This document shows, one piece after another, positions 28,474 to 37,927 of a DNA stretch of 64,000 nucleotides. Every line of letters begins with the position of its first letter. The stretch's first letter is position 1. Location of the stretch: positions 1-64,000 of the forward strand of contig JAFDVJ010000013.1 of NCBI GenBank assembly GCA_018269075.1. The letters are read 5' to 3'. The DNA comes from Acidobacteriota bacterium (GTDB taxonomy: Bacteria; Acidobacteriota; Blastocatellia; Pyrinomonadales; Pyrinomonadaceae). The position numbers and the translations under genes were made by a program. Under the pieces are notes generated by a model that ran no database searches, was not told the DNA's origin, and saw only the letters and a list, made by a program, of their open reading frames with translations.

Positions 28474-28647
28474 GTTTGGCTGCGGGGCATTGCGGTTGAA
28501 AAGAAGGGGTTTGGTTTTCGGTTGGTTGAATAGGCCGCGGATTTTCGCGGATCAGGCGGATTTCGCGGATAGTTTTAGAATAGATTCGTGGAAATCCGTC
28601 AAATCCGTGTTTGTCCGCGTCCTGGTTGACGATTAGTTGGTGAAACG

Positions 28648-29523
28648 ATGAGAAAGCGGGTTTATTTGTTGTGGGTTTTGGTCGCGTTTTGCGGGGCGGC
28701 GTTGGGGCAGGCGGAGAAGAATCCGCCGGGCGGCGGGGCGAAGCCGTTCGTGCTCGGGGTGATCGACGAGATCCGGTCGGAGGAGCTGGCCGAGACGCGC
28801 GTGCTGAATATTTATCTGCCGGACGGCTACAAACCTGACGACGGCCGCGAATACCCGGTCGTCTACCTGCTCGACGGTTCGGCCGACGAGGATTTCATTC
28901 ATATCGTCGGGCTTTATCAATACAACAACTTCCCGTGGATCGACCGCGTGCCGAAATCGATCGTCGTCGGCATCGCGAACGTCGACCGCCGCCGCGATTT
29001 TACTTTCCCGACGACGATCGAGGCCGACCGGAAAAGTTATCCGACGACCGGAAAATCGGCGAAATTCATCGATTTCATCGAAAAGGAGCTCGAGCCTTTC
29101 ATCGCGAAGAAATATCGCGGCAGCGGGCCGAAAACGATCATCGGCGAGTCGCTCGGCGGCCTGCTGGCGGCCGAAATCCTGCTGAAAAGGCCGCAGCTTT
29201 TCGATAAATACGTGATCGTCAGCCCGAGCCTCTGGTGGGACGACGGCTCGCTTTTGAAGATCGATTCGGCGCTCCTGAAAAAGGATTTCGCGCGGCCGAC
29301 CGGCGTTTACATCGGCGTCGGCAAGGAAGGGCTCGTCCCGGGCGATCATCCGCACGTGATGGAGGTCGACGCCAATCTGCTCGCCGAAAAGCTCGGAAAA
29401 TCGGAGAACAAAGCGCTGACGGTCCATTTCGATTATCTCCCGCAGGAAGATCACGCGACCGTCACGCACCAGGCCGTCTTCAACGCGCTGCGGCTGTTAT
29501 ACCCGGCGAAAAAGGGAAAATGA
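28648..29523 (+). CDS. Secreted alpha/beta-hydrolase esterase (Fes/BesA-like, esterase D family)
   Basis: The 291-residue protein has a signal peptide (1-20, ends LGQ). The esterase fold follows: NIYLPDGYKPDDGREYPVVYLLDG (54-77), nucleophile elbow GESLGG with Ser168, DKYVIVSPSLWW after it, and a late His in PQEDHATV (about 274) as the likely catalytic His. Relatives hydrolyse siderophore esters or feruloyl and other acyl esters. The signal peptide argues for a periplasmic or secreted role. The next gene (propeller protein) follows by 86 bp. Confidence 0.88.
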   Translation: MRKRVYLLWVLVAFCGAALGQAEKNPPGGGAKPFVLGVIDEIRSEELAETRVLNIYLPDGYKPDDGREYPVVYLLDGSADEDFIHIVGLYQYNNFPWIDRVPKSIVVGIANVDRRRDFTFPTTIEADRKSYPTTGKSAKFIDFIEKELEPFIAKKYRGSGPKTIIGESLGGLLAAEILLKRPQLFDKYVIVSPSLWWDDGSLLKIDSALLKKDFARPTGVYIGVGKEGLVPGDHPHVMEVDANLLAEKLGKSENKALTVHFDYLPQEDHATVTHQAVFNALRLLYPAKKGK

Positions 29524-29528
29524 GGCGA

Positions 29529-29566
29529 TGTCGGATTTCGGATTTCGGATTTCTGATTTCTGATTG
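29529..29566. repeat. GGATTTC/TGATTTC heptamer run
   Basis: Five 7-base units lie between the esterase and the propeller gene; the last two carry CTGATTT instead of CGGATTT. Confidence 0.65.
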
Positions 29567-29609
29567 TTTTTTGAGTGAAGGGCATGGGGTCGGCGGAAAT
29601 TTATTTTTT

Positions 29610-30605
29610 ATGAAAATTTTGACAAGGGGTTTGGGAGTGATTTTGGCGGCGGTTTGTCTGGGGCAGGTTTCTTTCGCGCAGGACGGGGCGGGGAAGATGC
29701 CGTTTGCGCGGAATGAAAAGGTCGGGGAGCCGCGGCTTTTCGAGGCGGGTTTGATCTCGACCGGCGATTATGAGACCGAGCCGATCTTCGCGCCGGACGG
29801 GAAAACCTTCTTTTTCGTCAAGAGCACGCCCGATTTCAATTTCTGGACGATCGCTTTTTCGCGTTATGAGAAGGGCCGCTGGACGACGCCCGAGATCGCG
29901 CCGTTTTCGGGGCAGTATTCGGACGCCGACCCGTTCGTCGCGGATGACGGCCGGCGTTTGTTCTTCGTCTCGCGGCGGCCGGTCGATCCGCGCGTTTCGC
30001 CGAATCTCGAAGGCCGTCTCGACATCTACGCGACGGAAAAAACGGCGGCCGGCTGGAGCGCGCCGCAGAATCTCGGGCCGCCGGTCAACAGCGAGGCGAG
30101 CGAGTATTTTCCGACGTTCGCCAAAAGCGGCACGCTTTATTTCGGATCGGGTCGGCCGGGCGGCCGCGGCGGCGTCGATCTCTGGCGCGCGCGGTTCGCC
30201 GACGGCAAATTTCAGACGCCGGAAAATCTCGGCGACGCGGTCAACACGGCGGCCGACGAATTCGAGCCGTTTATCGCGCCGGACGAGAGTTTTCTGATCT
30301 TTATGGCCGCCAACCGGCCCGACGGTCTCGGCGGTTTCGATCTTTACATCTCCTACAACGAAAACGGCGTCTGGACGAAGGCGCAGAATCTCGGCGCGCC
30401 GGTCAATTCGCCGGGCGACGAGCTGGGCGCGAAAGCGACGCCCGACGGCCGCTATCTCTTCTGGTCGAGCACGCGCAGCCGGATCGACCGGCCGAAATCG
30501 AAACCGCAGACCTTCGCCGAGCTGACAAATGATTATCGCGGCCCGCAGAACGGCCTCGGCGACATCTACTACATCGACCTCGGCGCGGTTATGAAAAAGC
30601 GCTGA
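29610..30605 (+). CDS. Secreted WD40-like (PD40) beta-propeller protein
   Basis: ATG 29610 opens a 331-residue protein with a signal peptide (1-23, ends SFAQ). It has repeated PD40 blades: TEPIFAPDGKTFFFVKS, DADPFVADDGRRLFFVSRRP, SEYFPTFAKSGTLYFGSGRPGG, DEFEPFIAPDESFLIFMA and DELGAKATPDGRYLFWSS. It is of the TolB/OmpA-propeller type, without an OmpA domain here. The role is probably carbohydrate or protein binding in the periplasm. The longer frame upstream is a shadow of the esterase gene. Confidence 0.85.
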   Translation: MKILTRGLGVILAAVCLGQVSFAQDGAGKMPFARNEKVGEPRLFEAGLISTGDYETEPIFAPDGKTFFFVKSTPDFNFWTIAFSRYEKGRWTTPEIAPFSGQYSDADPFVADDGRRLFFVSRRPVDPRVSPNLEGRLDIYATEKTAAGWSAPQNLGPPVNSEASEYFPTFAKSGTLYFGSGRPGGRGGVDLWRARFADGKFQTPENLGDAVNTAADEFEPFIAPDESFLIFMAANRPDGLGGFDLYISYNENGVWTKAQNLGAPVNSPGDELGAKATPDGRYLFWSSTRSRIDRPKSKPQTFAELTNDYRGPQNGLGDIYYIDLGAVMKKR

Positions 30606-30612
30606 AAAGGGA

Positions 30613-30753
30613 ATTTTTTAAAGCGAAGGCGCGAAGACGCAAAGGGAGTTAGGGAAACGGTTTTTCGTAGTTTACGTTTTCACGGAGGTGAGAAGATTCG
30701 CCGCCGGACAAGCGGATAAAAATCTTTGCGTTTTTGCGCCTTCGCGTTAAAAA
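30613..30753. repeat. Inverted spacer element (GCGAAGGCGC arms)
   Basis: The left end GCGAAGGCGCGAAGACGCAAAG faces CTTTGCGTTTTTGCGCCTTCGC at the right end. The element fills almost the whole gap between the propeller gene and the VOC gene and has no open frame. Confidence 0.65.
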
Positions 30754-30767
30754 AGACAAGAAAAATT

Positions 30768-31145
30768 ATGAATACGATCGCATATTTCGAGATTCAGGCG
30801 ACCGAACCGGAACGGGTCGCCGCGTTTTACGCCGAGATCTTCGGCTGGAAGTTTACCGAGCAGACGGGGCTGCCGGTTCGTTACTGGAACATCGAAACCG
30901 ACGGGATGCGCGGCGGGCTGCTCGCGCGGCCGGCCGCGACGCCGCCGCTGCGGTACGGCACGAACGCCTTCACCTGTTCGATCGAGGTTGCCGATTTCGA
31001 CGCGACGGCAAAGGAAATTCTCGCCCGCGACGGGCTGATCGCGCTCCCGAAATTCGCCGTTCCGGGCAAATGCTGGCAGGGTTATTTCATCGATCCCGAC
31101 AACAACGTTTTCGGCATCTTCGAAGTCGACGAGAACGCCGGCTGA
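30768..31145 (+). CDS. VOC family (glyoxalase/bleomycin-resistance fold) protein
   Basis: The 125-residue protein starts at ATG 30768 (MNTIAYFEIQATEPERVAAFYAEIFGWKF), the first beta-alpha-beta-beta-beta module. The second module runs over FTCSIEVADFDATAKEILARDG to GYFIDPDNNVFGIFEVDE. The metal-binding pattern of a full glyoxalase is incomplete: E at the end (FGIFEVD) is present, but the first His is replaced (YFEI). It is therefore likely a binding or lyase-like member of unknown substrate. It converges on the radical SAM gene. Confidence 0.88.
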   Translation: MNTIAYFEIQATEPERVAAFYAEIFGWKFTEQTGLPVRYWNIETDGMRGGLLARPAATPPLRYGTNAFTCSIEVADFDATAKEILARDGLIALPKFAVPGKCWQGYFIDPDNNVFGIFEVDENAG

Positions 31146-31148
31146 AGA

Positions 31149-32912
31149 TCAGGACTTCAGCGTCTCGCCGTGCCGGATCTTTTCGAGCCGCTGGATTTTT
31201 TCGACGTAGCTGTGGGCGGCTTCGGACTGGAAAAGCTCGCGCGTCTCGAGCTCGTCGTCGGTCACGGGTTCGAGCGCGAGATCAGTGTATTCGAAGCGTT
31301 TCGGGTCTTTTCGCACCTTCCGGTAGATCAGCCGGAGCCGCGAATAGAGCGCGATCCAGCGGATCTGCTTCCAGAGCGTTTCGAGAAAGGTTTTCGGGTA
31401 GAAGACGAGCGGATTTTCGAGTTTGAGCCCCGAACGCCGCGATTTGCGGTGCCGGCGGCGCAGAAAACCGCCTTCGAGCGGGTGAATCCGCTCGATGTCG
31501 ATGCAGCCGTTGAACCACGTGATGAAGAACATCGTCTTGCCCGGACTCGTGCCGGTCGCGATCGCGCGCCGGAGAACGGTTTCGATGTGCTCGTCGGTAT
31601 AGTAGGTCTTCCACGCCCGGCGGTAGGTTTCCTCCCATTCCGTTTGCGACATCTTCGGATGCGCGGTGACGGCGTGGTTGAGGTCGTATTTATTGAGATC
31701 GGCGTCCATCGCGACGCCGTTTTCGTGCAGACGCTTGTGGTCGGCCGAACCGGGCAGCGGCGTCAGATAAAAGAATTCCAAGAGATCGACGGGCAGCTCC
31801 TTCTTGATGATCTCGATGTCGCGCAGAATCGATTCCGGCGTGTCGTTCGGAAAACCGAGGATATAGCCGCAGTAGGTGACGATGCCGACCTTTTTCCAGG
31901 CGAGCAGCATCGCGCGGTAGTCGGTGATCTTGTTCTGCCGCTTGCTCGCGCCGAGCAGCGAATCGGGGTTGATGTTTTCGAGCCCGATAAAGACGCGCTT
32001 GACGCCGGCGCGTTTGCATTTCTCGATAAAACCGGGCAGCTTGTGGCAGAGCGTATCGACCTGAATGATGAAGCTGATGTTGAGCTTTTCCGTTTCGCGC
32101 AGAACGATCAGCCGGTCGAGAATCGCTTCCCAGTCCCGGTTGCGCGCGAAATTGTCGTCGGTGATGAAAAACGAATGAAGTCCCTGCGCGACGTTCGCGC
32201 GGACGATCCGCTCGATGTCTTCGGGCGAGCGGCGGCGCGATTTGCGGCCCTGCACGTTGATGATCGTGCAGAACGAGCAGGTGAACGGGCAGCCGCGGCC
32301 GGCGTCGAAGCTCGTCGTCGCGCCCGCCGTCAGATGGACGCGGTCGGCCGGCAGCAGCGGCGTCGCGACCGCTTCGATGTTCGGGAGATCGTCCATAAAA
32401 TTGTAAATCTCCGGCAATTTATCCGCGTAAGCGTCCGTCAGCACCTGCGCGAAGCGGCCCTCGGCCTCGCCGGCGAAGATCGTGACGCCGAGATCGATCG
32501 CCTGCTGGACGTGCGGGTCGCGCTCTTTGAGCATCGCGATCGTGCCGGAAACGTGAAATCCGCCGATCGCGGTCTTGATGTTTTTGGCGCGAAAGACGCG
32601 CGCCAGATCGAGCGCACGCGGAAACTGGTTCGACTGGACGCCGACGAGCATCACCATCCCGTCGCCGGCCGCCTCGATGATCCTGACGATTTTTTCGGGC
32701 CTGATGTTGGTGTTGGTCTCGTCGAGGGCGTGGATTTCGAGCGCGACGTCCGGGCCCAGAATCTTTCGGTCGCGGCATTCGAGCGCGAGGCCGTAAAGAC
32801 AGGCGAGCGAATTGGCCGGAATCGCCGAGCGAAACCATTGGATCACGTACCCGTCGTCGTCGTAATGAGACGGTTTGATCAGAACCAGCGAAAATCGTTT
32901 GGTCGTCGTCAT
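31149..32912 (-). CDS. B12-binding-type radical SAM protein
   Basis: The 587-residue protein has a Rossmann-like cobalamin-binding type N-domain (about 55-165; VGVQSNQFPRALDLARVFRAKNIKTAIGGFHVSG) without the classical DxHxxG. A radical SAM core follows, with CPFTCSFC at 208-215 ligating the 4Fe-4S cluster. GLENINPDSL and YCGYILGFPNDTPESI are further core motifs. A C-terminal part of about 150 residues is basic and unassigned. The group includes methyltransferases and hopanoid or lipid-modifying enzymes; the substrate is not visible. Confidence 0.9.
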   Translation of the reverse strand: MTTTKRFSLVLIKPSHYDDDGYVIQWFRSAIPANSLACLYGLALECRDRKILGPDVALEIHALDETNTNIRPEKIVRIIEAAGDGMVMLVGVQSNQFPRALDLARVFRAKNIKTAIGGFHVSGTIAMLKERDPHVQQAIDLGVTIFAGEAEGRFAQVLTDAYADKLPEIYNFMDDLPNIEAVATPLLPADRVHLTAGATTSFDAGRGCPFTCSFCTIINVQGRKSRRRSPEDIERIVRANVAQGLHSFFITDDNFARNRDWEAILDRLIVLRETEKLNISFIIQVDTLCHKLPGFIEKCKRAGVKRVFIGLENINPDSLLGASKRQNKITDYRAMLLAWKKVGIVTYCGYILGFPNDTPESILRDIEIIKKELPVDLLEFFYLTPLPGSADHKRLHENGVAMDADLNKYDLNHAVTAHPKMSQTEWEETYRRAWKTYYTDEHIETVLRRAIATGTSPGKTMFFITWFNGCIDIERIHPLEGGFLRRRHRKSRRSGLKLENPLVFYPKTFLETLWKQIRWIALYSRLRLIYRKVRKDPKRFEYTDLALEPVTDDELETRELFQSEAAHSYVEKIQRLEKIRHGETLKS

Positions 32913-32965
32913 TGTTTTTTTTTGAAGCCGAAACGATTTTAGCCCAGTTTTTCGGATGATGACAA

Positions 32966-33031
32966 GAAGTTTGGAAGCCCCGGGAAGAAGAATATTTACT
33001 TTCCGAACTTTCCGAACTTCCCAAACTTTCT
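32966..33031. repeat. 9-base-period AACTTTCCG/GAAGTTTGG repeat
   Basis: GAAGTTTGGAAG faces tandem AACTTTCCGAACTTCCCAAACTT. The same word family forms the 210-bp element at 39809-40018. Confidence 0.55.
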
Positions 33032-33045
33032 GAGCTGAAAGAAGT

Positions 33046-33459
33046 TCAGGCGTTCGCGACCGTCAGGCCGACTTCCTGGCCGTAGGCGATTTCGAGCGTG
33101 TGGCCGTCCGGGTCGCGCAGGAAGGCCCAGTAGCCGACCGGATAGCCGGAATCGGTCGGGCCGTCGATCAGGACGCCCTCGCTCCGCGCCGTTTCGCACA
33201 ACCGGTCGACGTCCGCGCGCGTCGGACAGCCGACGCCGAGATGCGCGAACGGATGGAGCACCGCCGTCAGCGCGGCCGCTTCGACGAGCACGACGACGAA
33301 GGGCCGCGTCTTGTCGGAAATCCAGACGACGCGCGTCCCCGACTCCTCGCTGACGCGTTCGTGAACGATCTCCATCGCCGCGTAACGCGCGTAAAACGCG
33401 ACGCTCGCGTCGATATTCGTGACCTGCAGCGCGATATGTGTCAGTCCGATATCTTTCAT
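33046..33459 (-). CDS. VOC family (glyoxalase-like) protein
   Basis: The 137-residue protein begins at ATG 33457-33459 (MKDIGLTHIALQVTNIDASVAFYARYAAMEIVHE); the 40 codons before it are partly repeat and are rejected. It has His in THIAL, the mid-position HLGVG and a final Glu in GHTLEIAYG, so the four-ligand metal pattern H-H-E of active VOC enzymes is largely present. The substrate is unknown. It is transcribed alone on the minus strand. Confidence 0.88.
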   Translation of the reverse strand: MKDIGLTHIALQVTNIDASVAFYARYAAMEIVHERVSEESGTRVVWISDKTRPFVVVLVEAAALTAVLHPFAHLGVGCPTRADVDRLCETARSEGVLIDGPTDSGYPVGYWAFLRDPDGHTLEIAYGQEVGLTVANA

Positions 33460-33519
33460 CTTTCCGATTCTATCATCGAAATCCCGAACAGCGGATTCCC
33501 GGCGCTTTTCAATTGACGA

Positions 33520-33640
33520 TTTTTGATCTTTGGTCTTGGATCTTCGATCTTTGGCTTTTGAAAATAATGCAGCGACCAAAGATCAAAAATCTCTCATCAC
33601 GAAACCAATCCGAAATCCGAAATCCGAAATCCGAAATCGT
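33520..33640. repeat. Paired GATCTTTGG words followed by a GAAATCC heptamer run
   Basis: TTGATCTTTGGTCTTGGATC at 33522-33541 faces CCAAAGATCAAAAAT at 33576-33590. Four GAAATCC units at 33606-33638 end directly at the stop of the histidine kinase gene. Confidence 0.65.
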
Positions 33641-36184
33641 CTATTTGTCGAGTATTTCGCGGATCTTCGCGCCGAGCTGGTCGATGTGATAGGGTTTGGC
33701 GATGAAGTCGGCTTCTTCTTCGAGAACTCCGTGATGGCCGATCGTGTTGGCCGTGTAGCCCGAAACGTACAGGATCCGGATCGCCGGCAGAACTTTGCGG
33801 ATTTCGACGGCGAGCTCTTTGCCGCTCATCTGCGGCATTACGACGTCGGTCAGCAGCAGATCGATTTGGCCGTCGAAGGAACGCGCTTTTTCGAGTGCTT
33901 CGTGTCCCGATTCGCATTCGACGACGCGATATCCGAAGATCTTCAGCGTTTCGACCGTGATGCCGCGGACCGCCGGCTCGTCCTCGACGACGAGGATCGT
34001 TTCGGTGCCGGTCGCTTTTCCGAATTCTTCCTCGACCGGTTCGGCGACGGTTTCGATTTCCTGCACGCGCGGCAGGTAAATCCGGAACGTCGTGCCGCGG
34101 CCGGGCTCGCTGTTAAGCCAGATGTGACCGCCGTTCTGCTTGACGATGCCGTGACAGGTCGCGAGCCCGAGACCGGTGCCGCGGCCCGTTTCCTTGGTCG
34201 TGAAAAACGGCTCGAAAATATGTTCCTGAATGCTTTTTTCCATCCCGATCCCGTTGTCGCTGATGACCATCATCACATATTCTCCGGGCAGAATGTCCTG
34301 GTGATGGGCCGCGGTCGGCTCGTCGATCCGGGCGTTGTCGGTTTCGATCGCCAGGATTCCGCCGCGCGGCATCGCGTCGCGGGCGTTGGCGGCGAGATTG
34401 AGGATGATCTGTTCGAGCTGCCCCGGATCGGCCTTAACGGTCCAGAGATCGTCTTTCAGCTGCAGTCTGACCTCGACGTCCTCGCCGATCAGCCGCGTGA
34501 CGAGCCCGTGGACTTTTCTGATCTCGTCGTTGATCACCAGCTTTTGCGGGGTGATGATCTGTTTTCGCGCGAAGGCGAGCAGCTGGCCCGTCAGAGTGCT
34601 CGCTTTTTCGCTCGCGGTATGGATGTTTTCGATATACGACGACAGCTTGGCATCGCCCGTCACTTTTTTACCGGCAAGCGCGCTGTAGGCCATAATGACG
34701 GTCAGCAGATTGTTGAAATCGTGGGCGATGCCGCCGGCCAGCCGGCCGATGCTTTCCATCTTTTTCGACTGCAGGAGCTCCTCTTCGAGCTGCTTGCGTT
34801 CGGTCGTCTCGTGAATGAAAAAGAGCGCGCCGTCCTGCCCGTGAAATTCGAACGGGATCGCCGAGAATTCGACCGAGACGACCGCTTCGTCCATTTTCAG
34901 AATCTCGGCTTCGGTCAGCGGCAACGGGTTTTTGTGAAGACGGAAGTCATCTATCCGGCGGGCGGCGGCTTCCCGGCGATCGTCCGGCACCCGCTCGAGC
35001 AGCGGCCGGCCGATCAGCTCCTGTTTGTTCTGCGCGCCGAAGAGCCGGACCGCCGTCTGGTTGACGTAGGCGAATTTTTCGTTCGTCAGGATAAAGATGC
35101 TTTCGGGCGCTTCCTCGACCAGCGTCTGAAATCTTTTTTCGCTTCGCAGAAGCCGTTCTTCGGTCGCCTTGATGTCGGTGATGTCGACGTTGACGGCGAG
35201 CACGCGCACCGGCTCGCCGTTTTCGTAGATCGTCGAGGTCGAGGCGATGACCCGGCGGTACGAATCGTCCTTGTGGCGGAGCCGGAACTCGAACTGCCGG
35301 TTCGAAATCCACGCTTCGAGGCCGCGGTTGATCTGTTCGGTCAGATCGACCAGATCGTCGGGGTGAATCCGGTTTTTCATCTCGTCGATGGTGTCGCCGA
35401 TCTCGTCGTCACGGTAGCCGAGAATCGCCTTCCACTCGGGCGAATAAAATATCCGGCCGGTCCTGACGTTCCAGTCCCACAGACCGACGTTGGTCGCGCG
35501 GACGACCTGTTCGAGCTGGCTTTTCGCTTCGCGGATCGTGTCGCGCGACCGCTGCTCGGCCTTTTGCGAGATGACGACCGCCGCGCCGCTCCCGGCGAGC
35601 AGGAGAAAGCCGAGCAGGTAAACGACGCCGAATTCGAGATTGAGCCGGTACGATAGCCGGTCAAGATTGGCTTCGACGGCGTTTTCGAGCTGTTCGGCTT
35701 CTTTTTCGAGCTTGAAAAAAGCGACCCGGATCTCGGTCTTGCGCTTCGGCGAATCGTCCTTGTTGCGGTCCCAGTCTTCGAAGTTTTTCTTGAGCTCTTC
35801 GATGCTCGCGCGGTAACGGCGGAGCGCTTCGAGCGTTTCCGGGCTGCTCGCGAGCCGATCGCGGCTGCTGATGCGGAGCGCGTCTTCGAGCGATTCGACG
35901 TCCTGTTCGAGCAGCACGATGCCCTGCCGCTGGTCGTAGGGCATCAGCGGGTCGTTCGCGAGGCTGGCAAAAAGCATTCCTCTGTTCAGTTCGTTATGCG
36001 CTTCGTGGACGTTCTTGAGCGCCGCGACCGTTCGCGCGTAAATGTCGCGCTGGCGCCATTGAACCCAGAAAATCGAGCCGCAGATGACGAAGGCGAGGAC
36101 GATGTTCGTCCAGATCCATAAGCGCGGCCGCAGAAACAGGCTGAATCGCGATTTTTTTTTCGGCTCGGCGGCGGACAGGCTCAT
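33641..36184 (-). CDS. Hybrid sensor histidine kinase with PAS domains and receiver
   Basis: The 847-residue protein has two membrane helices (about 20-42 and 186-208) around a 145-residue periplasmic helical sensor of the CHASE3 size. Two PAS/PAC domains follow ([44 protein letters not shown]). Next comes the kinase core: H-box [12 protein letters not shown]-box [11 protein letters not shown]1 DNGIGM and G2 GTGLGLA. A C-terminal receiver has the phospho-acceptor Asp780 in LLLTDVVMP and the conserved Lys in FIAKPY. Its start overlaps the stop of the binding-protein gene by 4 bases (ATGA), so the two are co-translated and likely work together. Confidence 0.95.
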   Translation of the reverse strand: MSLSAAEPKKKSRFSLFLRPRLWIWTNIVLAFVICGSIFWVQWRQRDIYARTVAALKNVHEAHNELNRGMLFASLANDPLMPYDQRQGIVLLEQDVESLEDALRISSRDRLASSPETLEALRRYRASIEELKKNFEDWDRNKDDSPKRKTEIRVAFFKLEKEAEQLENAVEANLDRLSYRLNLEFGVVYLLGFLLLAGSGAAVVISQKAEQRSRDTIREAKSQLEQVVRATNVGLWDWNVRTGRIFYSPEWKAILGYRDDEIGDTIDEMKNRIHPDDLVDLTEQINRGLEAWISNRQFEFRLRHKDDSYRRVIASTSTIYENGEPVRVLAVNVDITDIKATEERLLRSEKRFQTLVEEAPESIFILTNEKFAYVNQTAVRLFGAQNKQELIGRPLLERVPDDRREAAARRIDDFRLHKNPLPLTEAEILKMDEAVVSVEFSAIPFEFHGQDGALFFIHETTERKQLEEELLQSKKMESIGRLAGGIAHDFNNLLTVIMAYSALAGKKVTGDAKLSSYIENIHTASEKASTLTGQLLAFARKQIITPQKLVINDEIRKVHGLVTRLIGEDVEVRLQLKDDLWTVKADPGQLEQIILNLAANARDAMPRGGILAIETDNARIDEPTAAHHQDILPGEYVMMVISDNGIGMEKSIQEHIFEPFFTTKETGRGTGLGLATCHGIVKQNGGHIWLNSEPGRGTTFRIYLPRVQEIETVAEPVEEEFGKATGTETILVVEDEPAVRGITVETLKIFGYRVVECESGHEALEKARSFDGQIDLLLTDVVMPQMSGKELAVEIRKVLPAIRILYVSGYTANTIGHHGVLEEEADFIAKPYHIDQLGAKIREILDK

Positions 36185-37047
36185 CTTTTGAGTACCTCGA
36201 CGGTTGTCATACTGCCGGGCAGCTCGGCGTCGGTGAACCCGTATTCGGCGGCCATTTTATTATATTCCGGCGAGCCGACGAACTCTTTCAGGACTTCGTT
36301 CCACGCGTCGCGAAGCGCGACGTCCTCTTTGCGAAAGGCGAATCCTCCGTAACCCTGCCGTTCGTCCGGCGACAGCTGAAACTGTTCCGACAGCTGCGCT
36401 TCTTCGGTTTTGCCGAGCTGGCCGCTGAGCGCCATCCAATGGACGGCCGGCGAAGAGACCGCGAAACAGTCGGCGTTGCCCGCTTCGACCGCGACGCGGC
36501 CGGTCAGTGCGTCGGGAACGGCGACGATCTGCTCTTCGGGAACGCCCGCGCGAGTCAGGAAACCCAGTTCGATCGAATCGGCGATCACCGCGATTCGAAG
36601 GCCCGGGGTCGTGATGAGGTTTTTATAGGAGGTGAGCCGGCGCGGGTTGCCGCGCGGCACGAGCAGTCCCTGTTTGACGTGAAAGACCGGTTCGGAAAAA
36701 TTGACGAACGCGGCGTTTTCGGGCGTGATGAAAGGGCCGCCGGCGACGACGTCGATCCGGCCGGCCCGCAGTTCGGTAAAGAGCTCGGAAAATTCGACCT
36801 GCCGCCATTCGATCTTTTCGGCGCCGAGCCGCCGGGCGACATATTTCGCGAGATCGGTCGACTGGCCGGCAACTTCTTTATCGGATTTAAGAAAGGCGTA
36901 GGGCGCTCCGACCGGGTAGCCGATGTGGATCCTCTTCGAATACTGAACCCGGGCCAGCGATTTGTCGCGGTTATTGTAAAAGTAAAGGGCCGTCAAAAGC
37001 AGACCGAAGAGCACTGCGGGAAATATTATCCTAACCGGTTTTTTCAT
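36181..37047 (-). CDS. Membrane-anchored periplasmic binding protein (SBP_bac_3-like) of a sensor operon
   Basis: The 288-residue protein starts at ATG 37045-37047 (MKKPVRIIFPAVLFGLLLTALYFYNN), one N-terminal anchor helix, then a type-3 solute-binding domain: RIHIGYPVGAPYAFLKSDKEVAGQSTDLAKYVARRLG, FSELFTELRAGRIDVVAGGPFITPENAA and the late FAFRKEDVALRDAWNEVLKEF. Relatives bind amino acids or other small molecules. No permease or ATPase is present; instead a hybrid histidine kinase follows with a 4-base overlap, so the protein is probably a ligand sensor for that kinase. Confidence 0.85.
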   Translation of the reverse strand: MKKPVRIIFPAVLFGLLLTALYFYNNRDKSLARVQYSKRIHIGYPVGAPYAFLKSDKEVAGQSTDLAKYVARRLGAEKIEWRQVEFSELFTELRAGRIDVVAGGPFITPENAAFVNFSEPVFHVKQGLLVPRGNPRRLTSYKNLITTPGLRIAVIADSIELGFLTRAGVPEEQIVAVPDALTGRVAVEAGNADCFAVSSPAVHWMALSGQLGKTEEAQLSEQFQLSPDERQGYGGFAFRKEDVALRDAWNEVLKEFVGSPEYNKMAAEYGFTDAELPGSMTTVEVLKR

Positions 37048-37298
37048 ACTGCAAGAGTCCCGAGGTAAGAGCAAACGGACTCCGTTTCCAAAATAAAAGT
37101 TGGGGTGAATAGATATTGGAAGTGCGCCTTGATTAAATCCTAAATCGTTCCGGTGAAGATCAGGCCTACAAAAATTATTATAAGGTTTGACCGATAAGTC
37201 AAGAAAACCAAACGCTTGAAATCCACGAGCGGCGGTCGCGGACGACGAAAAACGGCGGCCGGGCCGTTTGCGGAAATGACACGGGAAATTTCCGCCGG

Positions 37299-37700
37299 CT
37301 ATTTGAGCAGTAAAAGGACGATCAGCAGGATCACGATCAGCAGGCCGACGCCCCCGACGATCAGGTTGACCGGCGTCAGCCGCGATTTGCGGATCTCGAC
37401 GTTGGTCGTGCCCGACGCGGTCTCGAACGTGCTGTTGATCTTGAAATCGCCGACGCGCCGGTCGAGCAGATCGGCGTTGTTGATGAGATTATGCATCTCT
37501 TCCTGCGCGGCCGCGTTGCGGTATTCGGCCTTGCGTTTTTCGACCGCCAGCCGGACGATCTCGTCGGCCGCCTTTTCCGTCACGCGGCGGGCCTGCGTCT
37601 CGTCGAGATTCTGCAGCGCGTTGTCGACGATGTCCTCGGCCGAAAGCGGAAAAAGCGATTGTTTTTTCGGAATAAGCTCCTGTTTTTCTTCGTCTTCCAT
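37299..37700 (-). CDS. Tail-anchored small protein of unknown function
   Basis: The 133-residue protein is soluble and charged up to about residue 108 (EEKQELIPKKQSLFPLSAEDIVDNALQNL... EKAADEIVRLAVEKRKAEYRNAAAQEEMHNLINNADLL). It has one C-terminal membrane helix (about 110-132) and ends in LLLK. The middle is predicted helical. The family is not recognised. Confidence 0.6.
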   Translation of the reverse strand: MEDEEKQELIPKKQSLFPLSAEDIVDNALQNLDETQARRVTEKAADEIVRLAVEKRKAEYRNAAAQEEMHNLINNADLLDRRVGDFKINSTFETASGTTNVEIRKSRLTPVNLIVGGVGLLIVILLIVLLLLK

Positions 37701-37737
37701 CTGAAATTTAATGTTGTGGTTTTACATTATAGGGTTT

Positions 37738-37922
37738 GACAAAACTTGCCGGAATTATGAGCGTTAAACCCGCGTTCGCTTTTTCCAATATAATTCTGTC
37801 ACTAACTATCACAAATTCGATCTTCGATCTTTGATTGATCTTTCCCAACCCCGCCAACCGCCGCCGAAAGCCGAACCGCGCCGATTCCGACCCGTCCGAA
37901 ATCCGAAATCCGAAATCCGAAA
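37738..37922. repeat. Spacer with 37-base repeat (copy 2), GATCTTTG words and a GAAATCC run
   Basis: Copy 2 of the ACAAAACTTG...GTTAAACCCGCG repeat is at 37738-37774. Paired GATCTTTG words are at 37817-37838, and four heptamers are at 37897-37922 next to the stop of the following minus-strand gene. Confidence 0.6.
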
Positions 37923-37927
37923 TTCCC

